Source: Tubulanus polymorphus (taxonomy: Eukaryota; Nemertea; Palaeonemertea; Tubulaniformes; Tubulanidae). From it: a DNA stretch of 64,000 nt. The notes under the pieces are model-generated. The model saw nothing but the letters and a program-made list of their open reading frames with translations. It did no database searches and was not told the DNA's origin. This document shows positions 21,701 through 34,022 of this stretch, one piece after another. The stretch covers positions 14,019,001-14,083,000 of the forward strand of contig NC_134025.1 of the NCBI RefSeq assembly GCF_964204645.1, read 5' to 3'. Position 1 is the first letter of the stretch. Every line of letters begins with the position of its first letter. Both the position numbers and the translations under genes were made by a program.

Positions 21701-22846
21701 TCATGAATAATTGTATTCCATCTTTAGTGTTTTGTAATTTTTTCCAGAACCATGTAATGAATTATCCTCTGTTGTTCTAAAATCTAACCATAATGCATAT
21801 TTATTACCGGTATAATAATCAATTTGATTAATGTTACAATTTTCAGATGATTTCACTTTTTCATTCATAAAATGTTTTCTAATTTCTGGCCATTGATCAA
21901 TCATTCTCATTCCTTGACAAAATATTTTATTTGCTATTCCTTCGATAGTTATTTCTACTTTTGTTATTTCAGGATTATAATAATTATCAACATTTATTGC
22001 GCCATTAGTATATGTTGCAATGGTAAAAAATATTGATATGCCTTTAATAGATCTTCTTGGGAAGTTAATATTCTCATTAATTATTTCATCATTTGCATTA
22101 ATAGTTACAGTTTTAAATTTATCAATATAATCATATAATAATGAAAATCCTTGATTGTATTGAGTTTGAATTATACTTGAAATATTTTCATCAGTTACTG
22201 TATCATATTCTAAACATATATTGGATAATTTATAACTCATATCTTTATTAACGCTAGATATTACGATTTCATTAACAGGAGCAAATGTTATTTCGAATAT
22301 AACATCTTCTTGAATTGCGTATTTATATAAAGGCGCATTATTATTTATCAATTCAAAGTCTAATGGAATTTTATATTTGCTTTCATATATACTTTTTATC
22401 AATTTATCTATAGCATTAGTTAATATTGCATTATGCACTTCTGATCTTAATTTATTTTGGTTTTCTGATTGGATTCCTTGAAATATCATATTATTTCTAT
22501 TTTCTTTTGTTAACCATAAATCTTTATAATGCATAAATAAATTATAATCATCTAATGAGAAAACTGTTTCTGGACCAATCTTTATAGTTAATTTTTTAAT
22601 CAAATATCTTCCAACATTATCAACAACATAATTATTATTATTACCGATTACTTTTATATCGGCTGATAAATAAATGCTATTTGGAACATAAAAAGTATTT
22701 TGTGTTAATCGAGGAATTCTAACATATAAAGTTTCATCGGGATTAATATTAGAAGGGTTATGAGTAATTATATGATGTGATCTTTCTGCTTTAATAGCAT
22801 TAGATATTCTATGATTCTTAGAAGGATTGATATAACTCCCACTCAT
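21701..22846 (-). CDS. Major capsid protein (double jelly-roll)
   Basis: 381 residues, the only intact major capsid gene in the window. The family pattern is visible near the N-terminus: IPRLTQNTFYVPNSIYLSAD (about residues 48-67) followed by an Asn-rich turn and NVGRYLIKKLTIKIGPETVF, then DYNLFMHYKDLWL. The C-terminal half has further strand-rich segments and a conserved FCQGMRMIDQW. The length is shorter than many Polinton hexons but collinear with the element C copy (49777-50966). Starts at CAATAAATG. The protein would form the icosahedral shell as trimers, as is known for this family. Confidence 0.78.
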   Translation of the reverse strand: MSGSYINPSKNHRISNAIKAERSHHIITHNPSNINPDETLYVRIPRLTQNTFYVPNSIYLSADIKVIGNNNNYVVDNVGRYLIKKLTIKIGPETVFSLDDYNLFMHYKDLWLTKENRNNMIFQGIQSENQNKLRSEVHNAILTNAIDKLIKSIYESKYKIPLDFELINNNAPLYKYAIQEDVIFEITFAPVNEIVISSVNKDMSYKLSNICLEYDTVTDENISSIIQTQYNQGFSLLYDYIDKFKTVTINANDEIINENINFPRRSIKGISIFFTIATYTNGAINVDNYYNPEITKVEITIEGIANKIFCQGMRMIDQWPEIRKHFMNEKVKSSENCNINQIDYYTGNKYALWLDFRTTEDNSLHGSGKNYKTLKMEYNYS

Positions 22847-22886
22847 TTATTGAACAAAAAAATTAATTATTTATTTTTGATCATGT

Positions 22887-24617
22887 TTACTTGATATTTT
22901 TTGATATCATTTTCACTAATCCAAAAATAATAGCACTTACAACTGTAATTAAAAATAAAATAATATGTTCAGCAGCAAAGTTAAGAATATTCCCAGCAGA
23001 TTTCAATATAAAACCAACAATTGATGCAATAATTCCTGGAAAAGCTGCAGCAGACTTTTTAGATAGCTCCCATAAATATTTTTCTAATTTCTTTAAACCA
23101 TCCTTAACTTTATCTTGTATAGAATTATTATCTGGGGGTTTATCCGGTTTATTGGGAGCAGGAGTAGATTTCAGTGAATTTGATATAGCTAAACCAATTG
23201 TTGTAAATAACATAGTTACAGCTGTTAGAATTGAAAGAATTGTTATACCTTCTAACTTAAATAATAATTTTATTCTATCTTTCAATGATATTTTAGAATC
23301 TGGTTTTATCAACAAATCTTTAAAAATAACTTTTAATTTTTTAATATGATTAAGATCATATGATTTTAATAATGTATCTCTTTCTTTTTCCTGAAATTCT
23401 TTGTTATATTTTAAATCATCTATTTCTTTTTCTAAAGCTAACTTTCTGCTTTCATAATCAGCTTCCTCTATTACTTGAAGATTTTTATTAAATTCTAATT
23501 GTTTTAATTCTTCATTTGCATTAGCTAATTCTTTTTCTAACATGGTTATTTTAGAAAATCTCATCTTAATATTAGCAATTTCACCAGCTGATATTTGTAC
23601 ACCTTTAATTTCTCTACGTGCTTTTTCAGGAAATGGTTTTAATTCTTCATCAGTTAAATCAAGTAATCCTTTTTCTAGTAAAGATTGTATTTGATTTATT
23701 CCAGTTTCAGCACCAGATGTATCTGATATACTATTCATCTCTTCTTCTGAATCTCTTAATCTATCAATTTGTTTTTCTAATGTTAATTGTAATTGACTTG
23801 AATCATTATCAATTGGGTGAGTGTCTCTTCTCGATGTTTCTGGTGTTGAAGTTCTTAATTTATCTAATCGATTTGCAAAATCTTCATCAGTTTCTGGATC
23901 AACATCAGTAGGAGTTGGATTTGGATTTTTAAATGGTGAATATTTGTTTATATCAATATTAGGAATTGGTTCTTCTTTATTTATTCTATCGAGTGCATTC
24001 CATATAATTCTGAGAAATTCTCTACCACCTTTTGAACCTTCAATTGTAGATAATGCTCGCATTCCAGGTTCAAAAATATTTTCTTGACCCATTCTAGATA
24101 ATTGAATTGTTACAATATTCCTATTTAATTCAAGATTATAATACCATGAATCATTTTTAAATTCTAAATTATTCATGAAAAATGGGTCATCTTTTAAAAT
24201 TTGTTCTACAACACCTTCTGAATCAATTTCATCTATTACAACTTTTGGTAATAATTCGTTAACAATTGTATCTGTTACTCTAGATTTCATTCTATATAAT
24301 TCCATAGGTTTATCAGGATATTTTTCTTGTTGTTTTTCTAATAGTTTCATAAATTCTTTTCTTTCTGTTCTAGTTGAAATTCTACCACTTTCAGGAGCTT
24401 TTAAATATTTAATTAATTTTTCACGTAATTCGGAATTAATTCCATCATAATCATCATCATCAAAATCATCATCTTCATCATTATTTTAATTATTGTTATA
24501 TGCTGTTTTATTATCATCATTAAAACTTGCTTCATCAAAATCAGGTGGTTGTTCATCAGTTATGCCAGGTTCATCTAAAGTATCCATTGGAAAATCTTCT
24601 CCGCCTTTTACATCCAT
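22887..24617 (-). pseudogene. Large coiled-coil membrane protein, one in-frame stop
   Basis: Start ATG at 24617, an in-frame TAA at 24486-24488 (codon 44), then open to 22887; a downstream 487-codon part could be translated from an internal start. Acidic N-terminus, long coiled coils in the middle (roughly residues 270-380 of the full frame), then two membrane regions near the C-terminus (a stretch around SILTAVTMLFTTIGLAISNS, and a final one around HIILFLITVVSAIIFGLV) separated by a Pro/Lys linker. Homologous to the two overlapping frames 51011-52454 in C. Likely virion membrane or scaffold protein, by position beside the capsid gene. Confidence 0.65.
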
Positions 24618-24632
24618 TTACATAATAGAAAA

Positions 24633-25958
24633 TTAAAATTTAAAATATAATATTCCTCCGATTACAATTCCTATACAAGTTATAGCTAATTTAGTATTTT
24701 CATGGGAATTATTATCATCATTTAGTTTAATTATTTCATGTTGAATATTATCAGTTTTAATATTTTCTGATATATTGTAATCTTTTATTTTAGAATCATT
24801 ATTTAATTTAATATTCTTAGTTTTAGTTTCTGTTGATTGAATATGTTTTTTATTTTTTTCGCCTTCCATTAATTTTGGAGCAGTAATTATCTTTTTATTT
24901 ATATCATTTAATCCAAATGAATTATTTATTGTTGCAGTTTTAATTAAGATTATTGTAACCAATTATATTTCCCATCTTTAATACTAAATCATTAGAAATA
25001 ATTAATAGATTAGGGCCTATACAATAATTTAATCTAATATGTGATTTATCTAAATAATTTGATATCTTACAATGTTTTCTTGAATAGATCTATTTCTATC
25101 ATTATGAATGGAATCCTCGAATAAAACTTTGAATTGTTTCTGCGCATCGAATGAAGTGTTATCATTTCCAACTATTGGTGATCTTGTTTCAACTTGTGCA
25201 CCTAAAATACATATCAAATAAGTTCTAATAGATTGATTTATTCTTTGTATACCAGCTTTAGTAAAACCTTCACTATTTTCTAAAATGAAATAAACCCAAC
25301 CATTATTATTTTGTTGTTGTATATTATTATAATATTTTGGTAATTCATTCCAATTTAGTGTTCTTATATCTGAATTTGTCATTATTTTTCCAAATTCTTT
25401 AGTATATAATATTCCTAATCCACCCATTGTTCGAATTTTTGCTCTAAAATCTTTATTTGAATTAATATTGAATTCATTACATATTTTATAAAACTTAGAA
25501 AAATTAATATTATTATTCAATTCTTTAAAATATTTTGAACCTGGTAAAGGACATTCTAATTCATCTAATATTAATTTTATTTGAAAATATGTATGAAATC
25601 TAAAAAGTGATAACATCAATGGTAAACTTGGTTTATTTAAATGATCATTCCAACTAATTCCACATCCTGTTGTTGCACAATAAACAGCAAAATTTAATTG
25701 GTTCTGCCAATACTTCATATTAGATTTTAATAACCATTGTTTTGCCTCATTTAAATTTTTAAAATCAATTGTATACACATGAAATATATTTTCCATCTTT
25801 ACATGAAAATTATTACTTTCAGTAACATAAATATATAAATCAATTAATGAATTTAAAACTTCATTTCTATATGAAATATCTTTATTAAAATCTATTGCTG
25901 GAATATTATATTTAATTGATTTATTATATTGGAAAGCTTTTGGAAAACTATCTGCCAT
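24633..25958 (-). pseudogene. Conserved large Polinton protein, frameshifted
   Basis: N-terminal frame 25050-25958 and C-terminal frame 24633-24962. The break falls just before the C-terminal membrane anchor. The C-terminal frame ends with one membrane segment (LAITCIGIVIGGILYFKF), which shows how the family ends; the element C copy has lost this by another frameshift. A region around 25380-25440 has diverged from the A and C copies. Function unknown. Confidence 0.7.
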
Positions 25959-25974
25959 TTATATAATTAAATAA

Positions 25975-26400
25975 TTAATAATTTATTAATTCTTTTAATA
26001 ATTTATCTTGTTCTTCAACTGTTATATGACCATTTAAACTTATTATATAATCTAGTGTGTTCTTTAATTTATTAATTTCTTTTATTTTAGTTTTAATTTT
26101 TTCTTTATTACTTTTTATATTTAATTTTGAACTTATACCGGTTAAAACACTTGAACTTAATCCTAGTACGCCAATTGATATAGCTAAAGGTGTTAATGGA
26201 CTGAATATTGCTAGAAATGTTATTACAGAACTAATTGTAACCGAACCACTGATAATAAGATAATATATAATTTTACTTTTTAAATATTTTTTCTTTTTTA
26301 TCTTTAAGTCACTTTCAAATTCTAATATTTGTTTTTCTAAATATGTTTTTAATTTAGTTTTATTTATATCATGAGGAATAATATCAATATTATCATCCAT
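25975..26400 (-). CDS. Small two-helix membrane protein with coiled coils (B copy)
   Basis: 141 residues, same plan as 1177-1611: hydrophobic hairpin near residues 45-90, flanked by charged helices. Intact. The N-terminus is three residues shorter than the A copy. Confidence 0.7.
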   Translation of the reverse strand: MDDNIDIIPHDINKTKLKTYLEKQILEFESDLKIKKKKYLKSKIIYYLIISGSVTISSVITFLAIFSPLTPLAISIGVLGLSSSVLTGISSKLNIKSNKEKIKTKIKEINKLKNTLDYIISLNGHITVEEQDKLLKELINY

Positions 26401-26420
26401 GTATTTAGCAAAAAAAATTA

Positions 26421-26843
26421 CTAATTAGTAAACTTATAAGCAACAAATATAACAATAACTGTTCCGCCTAAAATCCAAATTATTTCATATTTCTGTTGTT
26501 CTTTACTTGGGGTATAATAATCTGATAATTTAGGTTTGTATAGATGTAATTTTTCTTTATTGGTTACCGCGTTATATAAACTCATTGCATCATCAACTGA
26601 TTGAAAATCTCTATGTGAAATCTTCTGATCATATAATTCCTTGTTAATATAATCCATATAGTTTTGTCTCTTTTCTCTATATTCTTCTGCTGCTTTATTG
26701 TATTTCTCTAATGCTAAGTTATGTCTTTTTTGTTCTGTTAATGAACCATTTTTATCAATATGTTTAAATAAATAACCACCACCAGTAAATGCTAAAGCGT
26801 TAACGATTGCCGATCCTATAATAGTTATAACTGCAGAAGCCAT
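26421..26843 (-). CDS. Conserved 140-residue membrane protein (B copy)
   Basis: Same length and two terminal membrane segments as 1631-2053, with only a handful of substitutions (for example SLTEQKRHN in place of SLGEQRRHN). Its integrity within an otherwise decayed element is notable. Confidence 0.75.
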   Translation of the reverse strand: MASAVITIIGSAIVNALAFTGGGYLFKHIDKNGSLTEQKRHNLALEKYNKAAEEYREKRQNYMDYINKELYDQKISHRDFQSVDDAMSLYNAVTNKEKLHLYKPKLSDYYTPSKEQQKYEIIWILGGTVIVIFVAYKFTN

Positions 26844-26867
26844 TTATTTAATAAAATAATTATGTAT

Positions 26868-27089
26868 TTATATGGGAGGAATATATTTTTGTTTTTCTAA
26901 ATAATCAATAGTTAAATTAGATAAAGTAACTGCTAATATTAATTTTAAAATATCATTGATATCAAATCTATCAACAATAACACTTCCCATTTTAGATACT
27001 TTTTTTAATACCATTGAATAACCAACAGTTCCAACTGATAGTAATGCTCCATTATATAATCCAGTTATTATCCACTTATTATCACTCAT
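26868..27089 (-). CDS. 73-residue small membrane protein (B copy)
   Basis: Collinear with 2079-2300, a few substitutions, intact. Single N-terminal membrane segment. Confidence 0.68.
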   Translation of the reverse strand: MSDNKWIITGLYNGALLSVGTVGYSMVLKKVSKMGSVIVDRFDINDILKLILAVTLSNLTIDYLEKQKYIPPI

Positions 27090-27096
27090 TTATTTA

Positions 27097-27432
27097 TCAA
27101 AAAAAATTACTATCATCAAAATATTTAGTTAACTTATTTATGATTAATTCAACATTTATTTCATTACTACTTTTATGATTATCATATATTTTGGTTAATA
27201 TGTTTTTAATATCATGAATAATTCCATCTTCATTTAATTCATAATATTCTAAAGGTGATTTAATTAAATCAATTACTTTTTCTATATTATAATTTTCTTT
27301 ATTAATCATTGATGCATTGTTAAATGATTTACTTTTTATATCAGTAATTACATCATTTAGTTTAATTCTCATTTCTTTACCATGTTTAAAATCAAACCCA
27401 AAACATATACTCAGTCCAACAGTTATATTCAT
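27097..27432 (-). CDS. Conserved acidic protein (B copy, 111 residues)
   Basis: Collinear with 2301-2642; the last residues differ because a one-base change in the A-run after FDDSNFF moves the stop. Otherwise intact. Confidence 0.62.
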   Translation of the reverse strand: MNITVGLSICFGFDFKHGKEMRIKLNDVITDIKSKSFNNASMINKENYNIEKVIDLIKSPLEYYELNEDGIIHDIKNILTKIYDNHKSSNEINVELIINKLTKYFDDSNFF

Positions 27433-27449
27433 TTATATAGTGAAAAAAA

Positions 27450-28202
27450 TTACTCTCTACATCTTATAACTAATTCATAAATTACAGGGAAATTATTTAA
27501 ATCAATTAAGTATCCATTGTGATTTCTAATCTAAAATTATTAAAACGAGGAATGCATGGTTTGAAATCACATTCTGTTAAATTATAATTTATTTGCGTTC
27601 CAAATTCTTTAACATATCTTCAATGGTAAAATGTTTAGTAAACCAGAATTACAAGTTATATCTTAAGTTGCTTCGAAAGTTTTTGTAGGCTCGATTAAAT
27701 TGCAATAAATATAAAAGTGTGTAAAAGGTATTAAGTTTGGTGTAATGTCAACATTTGAATAAAGTTTATCTAGATTAATTCCTAACAGTTTAGCCATAGG
27801 TTTTTTAACTAAAAATTTATGTTGTTCATCTTTATCTAACTTTATTCTTACTTTATTATTGATATCACTTTTTAAAAATTTAATTACAAATCCAGCAGCC
27901 GCGCCCATTTTTGCCCTAGCTCTTCTATTAATTTCTTGCGCTAATGTTTCTAAATTATATAATCCTGGTCTTATAAATATATGATACCATTTATCGGCAT
28001 TTCTATCAAAAATCATAAACAATCTATGTTCAATAGATTTATCCGATATATTATAAAAAGAATTACATAAACTTATATTAACTAATTTTAAATCAACACA
28101 ATTCTTGAATTCTCTATCTAATTGTACTAGTAAATTATGTGATTTATAATTTGCAAGCCTTCTAGAATCAACAAATATTCTGTATTCTTTTAATTCTACC
28201 AT
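27450..28202 (-). pseudogene. Penton-like minor capsid protein, broken
   Basis: N-terminal 179 codons (27663-28202) keep the RPGLYNLETL turn and HFYIYCNLIEP, then a stop/shift falls at 27660; the C-terminal third is present in other frames down to 27450 with a small deletion near 27525. Compare the intact copies at 2660 and 55360. Confidence 0.7.
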
Positions 28203-28219
28203 TTATTTTACATATTTTC

Positions 28220-28573
28220 TTACTCGAAATCTATTTCATGGTGCCCTTTTTCATTCTTACCTTTGTATACGAAATAGAAATCTCCAGAACATAATTCTTC
28301 TTAGTCTTCACTTGATAATCTATGAAATCTATCTGGTAAATATGTTCTGAATTTATATGTATTTCCTTTTAGTCCTTCATATTCTAAGTGTATAACTAAT
28401 TTATCTCCATATTTGTAAGTAACTGTATCAATATTTGTAATTAGATATTTCTTATGGATTATTAATTCTTTTAACTTCTTAAATTTATAATCTACTGATT
28501 TGACATTTGAAGTATCTTTTATTCTATGTAGAAATGATTTGTTGTTCTCACTGTGCGCTTGTTTACTCTCCAT
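28220..28573 (-). pseudogene. OB-fold-like protein with an in-frame stop
   Basis: Collinear with 3436-3777 but with a four-residue insertion near the N-terminus and a stop after RLSSED. The frame continues beyond with the conserved YKGKNEKGHHEIDF end. One base change accounts for the loss. Confidence 0.66.
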
Positions 28574-28602
28574 TTATAATACATATTTTTATTAAAATTT
28601 GA

Positions 28603-29385
28603 TTAACACGTTAGAATTCTTTTCATAACCTCATTCTCTTTTGTTTCTTCTCTTTTAAATTTTAAGTATTCATCTAAATTGCAACCATAAGCAACTGTAT
28701 GAATTCCATCATCTAAAATATATCTTTTATCATCAAATGGGTTTAGACTTATCTTTTCAATTTCTTCAACATATTGTTCATTATTTGGTTCATTGTTCCA
28801 TAATTCAATGAATTTCTTTGCTTTATCTAATTGATCCAAATATAACTGAAAATCTAGTTTATTAGATTAGATTTGATTTTCTTTCTTTTCAAGAGGTCTT
28901 AGATTCTTCCAATTCCAAATTAATTTCTGATTGTGTTCATCATTCATGTTAAATTTAGATATCGGTAACACATGATCAATATGAAAGTATTCACCATAGT
29001 TTTTTTCATTCATTTTATCGTCGAATTGATATACAATCCATGATTTGAGAAATTCATCTGAACACCCCAATAAATTAGATAGTGTAACTGAATGCGTTTC
29101 TTTGTTGAATAATTGTGATAATCTATTACCTAGACATTGTTTCATTTTAAAATTAAAATCTGTTTGATATCTTTCTTTATGATATTTATTTTGATACGCT
29201 TTAACGCGTTCTGGATTATTTTCCTTCCATTGCTTAATTTTATCGTTGCGCGCTTCAATATTATCTCTATAATATTGTTGATTATTCTGATTATAACAGC
29301 TTTTGCAATTATGGCGTAAACCATCTTTACCAATCTTGCGTTTATAATAATCTGTAAATGGCTTACTTATTTTAATGTGCAACAT
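28603..29385 (-). pseudogene. HNH endonuclease joined in frame to a duplicated polymerase C-terminus
   Basis: Frame from 29385: a zinc-binding N-terminus (CKSC), a basic middle, and the HNH core (FHIDHVLPISKFN followed by WNWKNLRPLEKKENQ). One in-frame stop at 28867-28869 follows, then the same frame continues through a helical stretch (LYLDQLDKAKKFIELW) into EEIEKISLNPFDDKRYILDD, which is the last ~58 residues of the polymerase. The polymerase has its own copy of that C-terminus at 29410. So the HNH gene sits between two copies of the polymerase tail, as homing-type endonuclease genes can. Either an active fusion recently stopped, or a decayed insert. Confidence 0.72.
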
Positions 29386-29409
29386 GTTTTATGATATATA
29401 TTTATAACA

Positions 29410-32400
29410 CTATTTGTAATATTGATAGTTTGTGATTGTTCCGGCTCCATTTATAATATATATTTTTATTAAAACTGAATTAACACGTATAATCCTGTTC
29501 ATTATTTCCTTTTCTTTCTCTTCTTCTCTTTTAAATTTTATATATTCATCTAAATTGCAACCATACGCGACTGTGTGTATACCATCATCTAATATATATC
29601 TTTTATCATCAAATGAATTCAAACTTATCTTCTCTATTTCTTCAATAAACATTTCGTGGTACTCAGATCTTAAACATCTCATCTTATGTTTTCTAACTTC
29701 TTCATTGATTATACAATTGATGTAATCTTTGAAATGAATATTCTTTTCTACTACACTTTTGGTTATTCCTTTTAACTTTTTAGCTTCATGTTCTTTAGTT
29801 TTATATGAATACATTTTAGATCGAATACCAATGAATTCAATCATTTCTTCACCACCTAATTCATCTTTGAATTTACCGGGAACTTTTTTATTATCATTGC
29901 TAAACAATTCATGATCTTTAGATAATTACTGAAATCAAAATGATGTTTTAATGTTTTTAAATCATCAGTTATGTTATCAGTTTTTATCTTTAATATGTAA
30001 CTGTCGGTATCAAAATATAATATTTCTATATGTTTTTCTCCAAAAAGTGGTTGTAATACATTATAATAGAATTCATACATTAGTAATTTTGATAATTCTA
30101 AAACTGAAGCGCTAACATAGATTGGTTTATTAAATTTCATTGATGTTCTTCTCATCTTAACTGCAGCTAAATTTTCATCAAATATTCTGTTACCAATGAA
30201 CTTAGGATATGATTGTAAATGCCTTATCCTTTTACCATTACTAACTAACTCAATATCATTTCTATTTCTAATATTTTCACAAGTCTTACCATAGAATGCA
30301 TTATTCATTAACTTGAAGAAATCTTTCTCGAAATCAGTTTTAGCTTCAGTTCTCTGTTTGGTGTTAAAATCTATATATTTTTCTAACCACTTAGATTGAC
30401 TGAATGAAATATATCTATGTACTTTTTTTAGAACCATTCCTTGATTCAAATAAAACTTTAACATTCTATAATGTACTACATAATTATATTTATCTTCTTG
30501 AGTTACCATTAACTTTTCTGTATGAATATGATTTTCGGGTTTAATTCTTTTTTGGTAATTTGATAATTCTTCATGAGTTACAGTTTTATGTTCGGAACAG
30601 TAAGCTAGATTTCTAGATTTAAATTTTTTATCTTCAGGATATTCCAAGTCTACAACAAAGAAGTAACCATTATCTGAATCATCTGCAATATCTAGAATTC
30701 TTTTCTTCCAATCAAATTTATCATTATTTTCACGTTGTAAAACTTCACTTATTTCAAATACTCCATAAGGTTGTGGTTCCATCACTGCCCAACCATACAA
30801 ATTATTTGCATCTATATATAATAACTTATATCCAGGGTTATCATTTACATTGAAATATCTATCACCTAATACACCTGAAACACCTCCTCTTATAGATTTT
30901 TCAAATAATAGTAATTGATCTATATTTGTTAACAAATCCATTTTTATATCTGTATATTTTAATCCACAATCCTATGTTAATCCTGGTGATGAATAACAAT
31001 GACAAGGATCAATATTGAAATATTTTAGGTTTACATCTCTAAACCTTTCGAATATATCGGTTAATAATAATACATCTGATTTTAGATATAAATCTACTAA
31101 TTGCCCATGATTTTCTATTTTGAAATGATTCCAAATATTCAATGTTCTATTATATACTTCATCTTTTACATATTCATTTTTTAATTCATCATAGCATTGT
31201 TCTTTCAATAATTCAGTTATGTTATAATCATTATGATTTTTATAGAAAGAATATGGAATTGCTCCTTTATATCTCATTAATTGAAAATCATCATTATTTG
31301 GGTAGTGTTGTTTTAATATTTTTAATTCATCATCAACTAATGATTTTGATAAGTTATCTAATGAACTATTTAAAAATGTATATGAATCTATAAATCTTAA
31401 ACACCCAAATCGGAATGATATATAATTCTCAGATGTTTTAGCTAACATTCTAAATTTATAAGTTGGCATTTTATCTTTTGATCTATTTGAATTTAATCTT
31501 TCTATTTCATTATCAATTTCTTCTATTTCATGACATAACTGTTTGATAAATAAATGTGCATCATATCCTGATAGATTATGAAATATAACTGGTACAAAGT
31601 TAATTTTCTTAGCTTGTAAGTTACAATTCTCATGTGCGGCGCCTCTAAACTTTCCATTCAAATGATCATGGTCTCTTAATTTTTTATCTCTAAAATTAAA
31701 TATCTTTTCACAATAATAACATTTATCTGCAAACTCAAATGCTTCTTTATCTTCTTCTGTCATTATAATTTCTATATTTGTATTCAATAATTTACTAAAT
31801 ATTATTTCATATTCAATTAATAAGTCACAAAAATGATTGATAACATTTTCATTTCTATAATGATAATATTCACTTTCAATTAGTTCTGGATAATCAGATT
31901 TAATATATAACCCGAAAGCTGCAGCTGATTGATGAATCTTTTTAATAGTATTTGTTTTTGGTGGTTCTTCTGAAAAATCATTTTCATTAGAATTTAATTT
32001 CTTTCTTTTATAATATATTTCTTTTCTATCTTGATCAGTTAATTCTTTATTTAATGATTCAAAATCTCCACATATTACAAATGGTACTTTATTTTTGTAA
32101 TCATATTTTTTGAATTCTAATATTTTATCCTTTTCATTTGGTAAAACTAATTTACAATAATCATGATTTTCACATAATTGTTTATGATTTAATAATGTAC
32201 TTTCATTACTGAATCTATGTCAACATTTTCTACATAGATATATTTTATTATGGTGATCACTTTCTGTTCTAAAGAATAAATCTATTTGTTTAATCCACAT
32301 ATAATGATTCTCATAATATAATATATCTATAACATCGTTTGAATCATAATCTTTTGATAGATATAAAGGTTCTAATGTATAATGTTTTATATTGTTACCT

Positions 32401-33512
32401 TTTGTATTTGGTAATTTGATTAAATCAAATACATTTATTCTTAAATTATTATCTCTTTCTATTTTTGGGATGTTTTTAATTATAACAGGATACTTATCTA
32501 TCTTATAATTATTTTCAAATGGTTTATAATGAGTTAATCTACAAATATTATAAGTTGCAGGATGTAAACAACTTATTATAGCCCATAGAAAACATTTATC
32601 ATCTTCATTTTGTACATTTATTACGGCATTAGTTTTAAATGGTAGTTTAATATAACTTGATGCTTCAATATCTGGTTCTTTATAATATGATACATTATTT
32701 TCATCAATTGGTTTTGATTTAGTTAACTTATTATATTTTGTCTTATAAACATGTAAAGTCATAAATATTATTTCATCAAATATTAAACCAGATCCTTCAA
32801 AATATTTCTCTTCTATTTTAGTTTTTACTTCATTATAACATTTATCTAATTTATCATCTATATGTTGTTTAGATATAATATGTTGTGAATGAGAATTTAT
32901 ATTATATATTGGTTTATCTTCAGATTTTATGAATTTAACTTTAGAAGATATACTTATTTTAGGATATTCAACATCAGTTATTATTTTTATTATTTCTTTC
33001 ATATTTTCTAAATGTTTTTTATTTTCTTCTAATGTTTTTCCTTTATGAAATTTAAACTCGATAGCTGCTGGACCAATATCACTTTTAAATGCTTCGGTTA
33101 TCTCTATATCGTTTTTATTATCCAATGAATTAATATATTTTCTTACATCTTCCATGTATGGTCTTTTATTGTTTAATTTATTTTTTATGTTTTTAATTGT
33201 CTTCTGTTTCTTATCATTATCTTCATCAAAATAATCTTCACCTAAAATATCATTATTCTTATTTCTAATATGACTTTTAGATTTTAAATGTTCATTATAA
33301 TATCTTTTATCACTGAATGATTGATTACATGTATCACATTTATATATTTCTTTTTTATTCTTTAATTCATCTAATTTAGATTCTAATATATCATCTTCAT
33401 ATTCTAGTTTCAATTTATTCTCTAAATGTGTTTTAGTTTTATTGTGTCTTGCTTTTTGGGATTTATCTATATTGATATTACATGTTGGGCAGTAGTACTT
33501 ATTTGCTTCCAT
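29410..33512 (-). pseudogene. Protein-primed family B DNA polymerase, decayed (B)
   Basis: Start at 33512 with the same N-terminal fingers as element A. Lesions: an in-frame stop near 32219 just after the CRKC motif, a stop at about 30971 replacing the Trp before DCGLKYT, and a one-base loss near 29925 after the motif C region. Segments: 32220-33512, 30972-32219, 29856-30970 and 29410-29907. Motifs are readable in pieces: ExoI (ICGDFESL, Tyr changed to Cys), NLSGYDAHLF, DANNLYGW, KLMNNAFYGK, YFDTDS. The 3' end runs past the normal stop into the HNH junction. No 2,002-bp amplification here. Confidence 0.88.
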
Positions 33513-33539
33513 TTTAATACTAAATTTTTTATTAAAATT

Positions 33540-33770
33540 GATTTTAGAAGTTCAATGATTTATATCATGTATTATTTCAATCACACTTTACTAACACTTT
33601 TAATGTTTAAAAATCTAACTCATACAAATATGAATATTGAAATAATGTTGTAAATATATCTATATATCTATTCTATAAGAGCTTACACTTTTATATTGAA
33701 TAATCTGTCAATTTAAATGTTATTCATGTAAATTATGTTTATATATATATATATATATGAATATTTTAAG
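33540..33770. repeat. Subterminal inverted repeat shared with element D
   Basis: This DNA, inverted, matches 45010-45240 at the start of D (for example ACACTTTACTAACACTTTTA). With the palindrome it makes a terminal inverted repeat of about 420 bp for family 1. Element A has lost most of this part, keeping only about 35 bp inside its palindrome. Confidence 0.7.
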
Positions 33771-33958
33771 AGTAATAGGGGTAATAGGCTTTCAGGTTAA
33801 AGGTTGAAGGGGCGAGTGGTAAAAAATGAAAATAACAATAATTTACAGTTGAATTAGGAGTGTGCGCGACTAATTCAACTGTAAATTATTGTTATTTTCA
33901 TTTTTTTACGAGCTCGACCCTTCGACCTTTGATCTGAAAGCCTATTACCCCTATTACT
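33771..33958. repeat. Palindromic terminus of element B
   Basis: 188 bp, AGTAATAGGGG to CCCCTATTACT, arms pairing along nearly the whole length, loop around GGAGTGTGCGCGAC. Outside is a LINE remnant, so the outer CT at 33957-33958 is the element end. Confidence 0.88.
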
Positions 33959-34022
33959 AGTGTTCCCTCGTGGGACGACCCACGCGCCGCGCCCGACGCA
34001 CCGCGAATAGGATGTTGCCGAG

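Larger units (their letters stand above)
14845..33958 (-). mobile_element. Polinton element B (family 1), left-truncated and decayed
   Basis: Right end is the palindromic terminus at 33771-33958. From right to left: polymerase pseudogene, HNH insertion, OB-like pseudogene, penton pseudogene, four small genes, split large protein, coiled-coil membrane protein, intact major capsid, then (past a nested 2.36-kb transposon) a zinc-finger pseudogene. A convergent + strand block follows with integrase, ATPase and two membrane-protein genes. The left terminus is missing. Many stops and frameshifts show it is older than element C. That the + strand block belongs to the same element is inferred from continuity. 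Confidence 0.8.

Noticed and set aside
22891-24450. Open frames on the + strand opposite the coiled-coil protein
   Set aside because: They are hydrophobic antisense shadows of an AT-rich minus-strand gene, with no conservation of their own.
29137-29333. Hydrophobic or Ile/Lys-rich small frames overlapping the HNH gene
   Set aside because: Shadows of the HNH reading frame; composition is an artefact of AT-rich codons.
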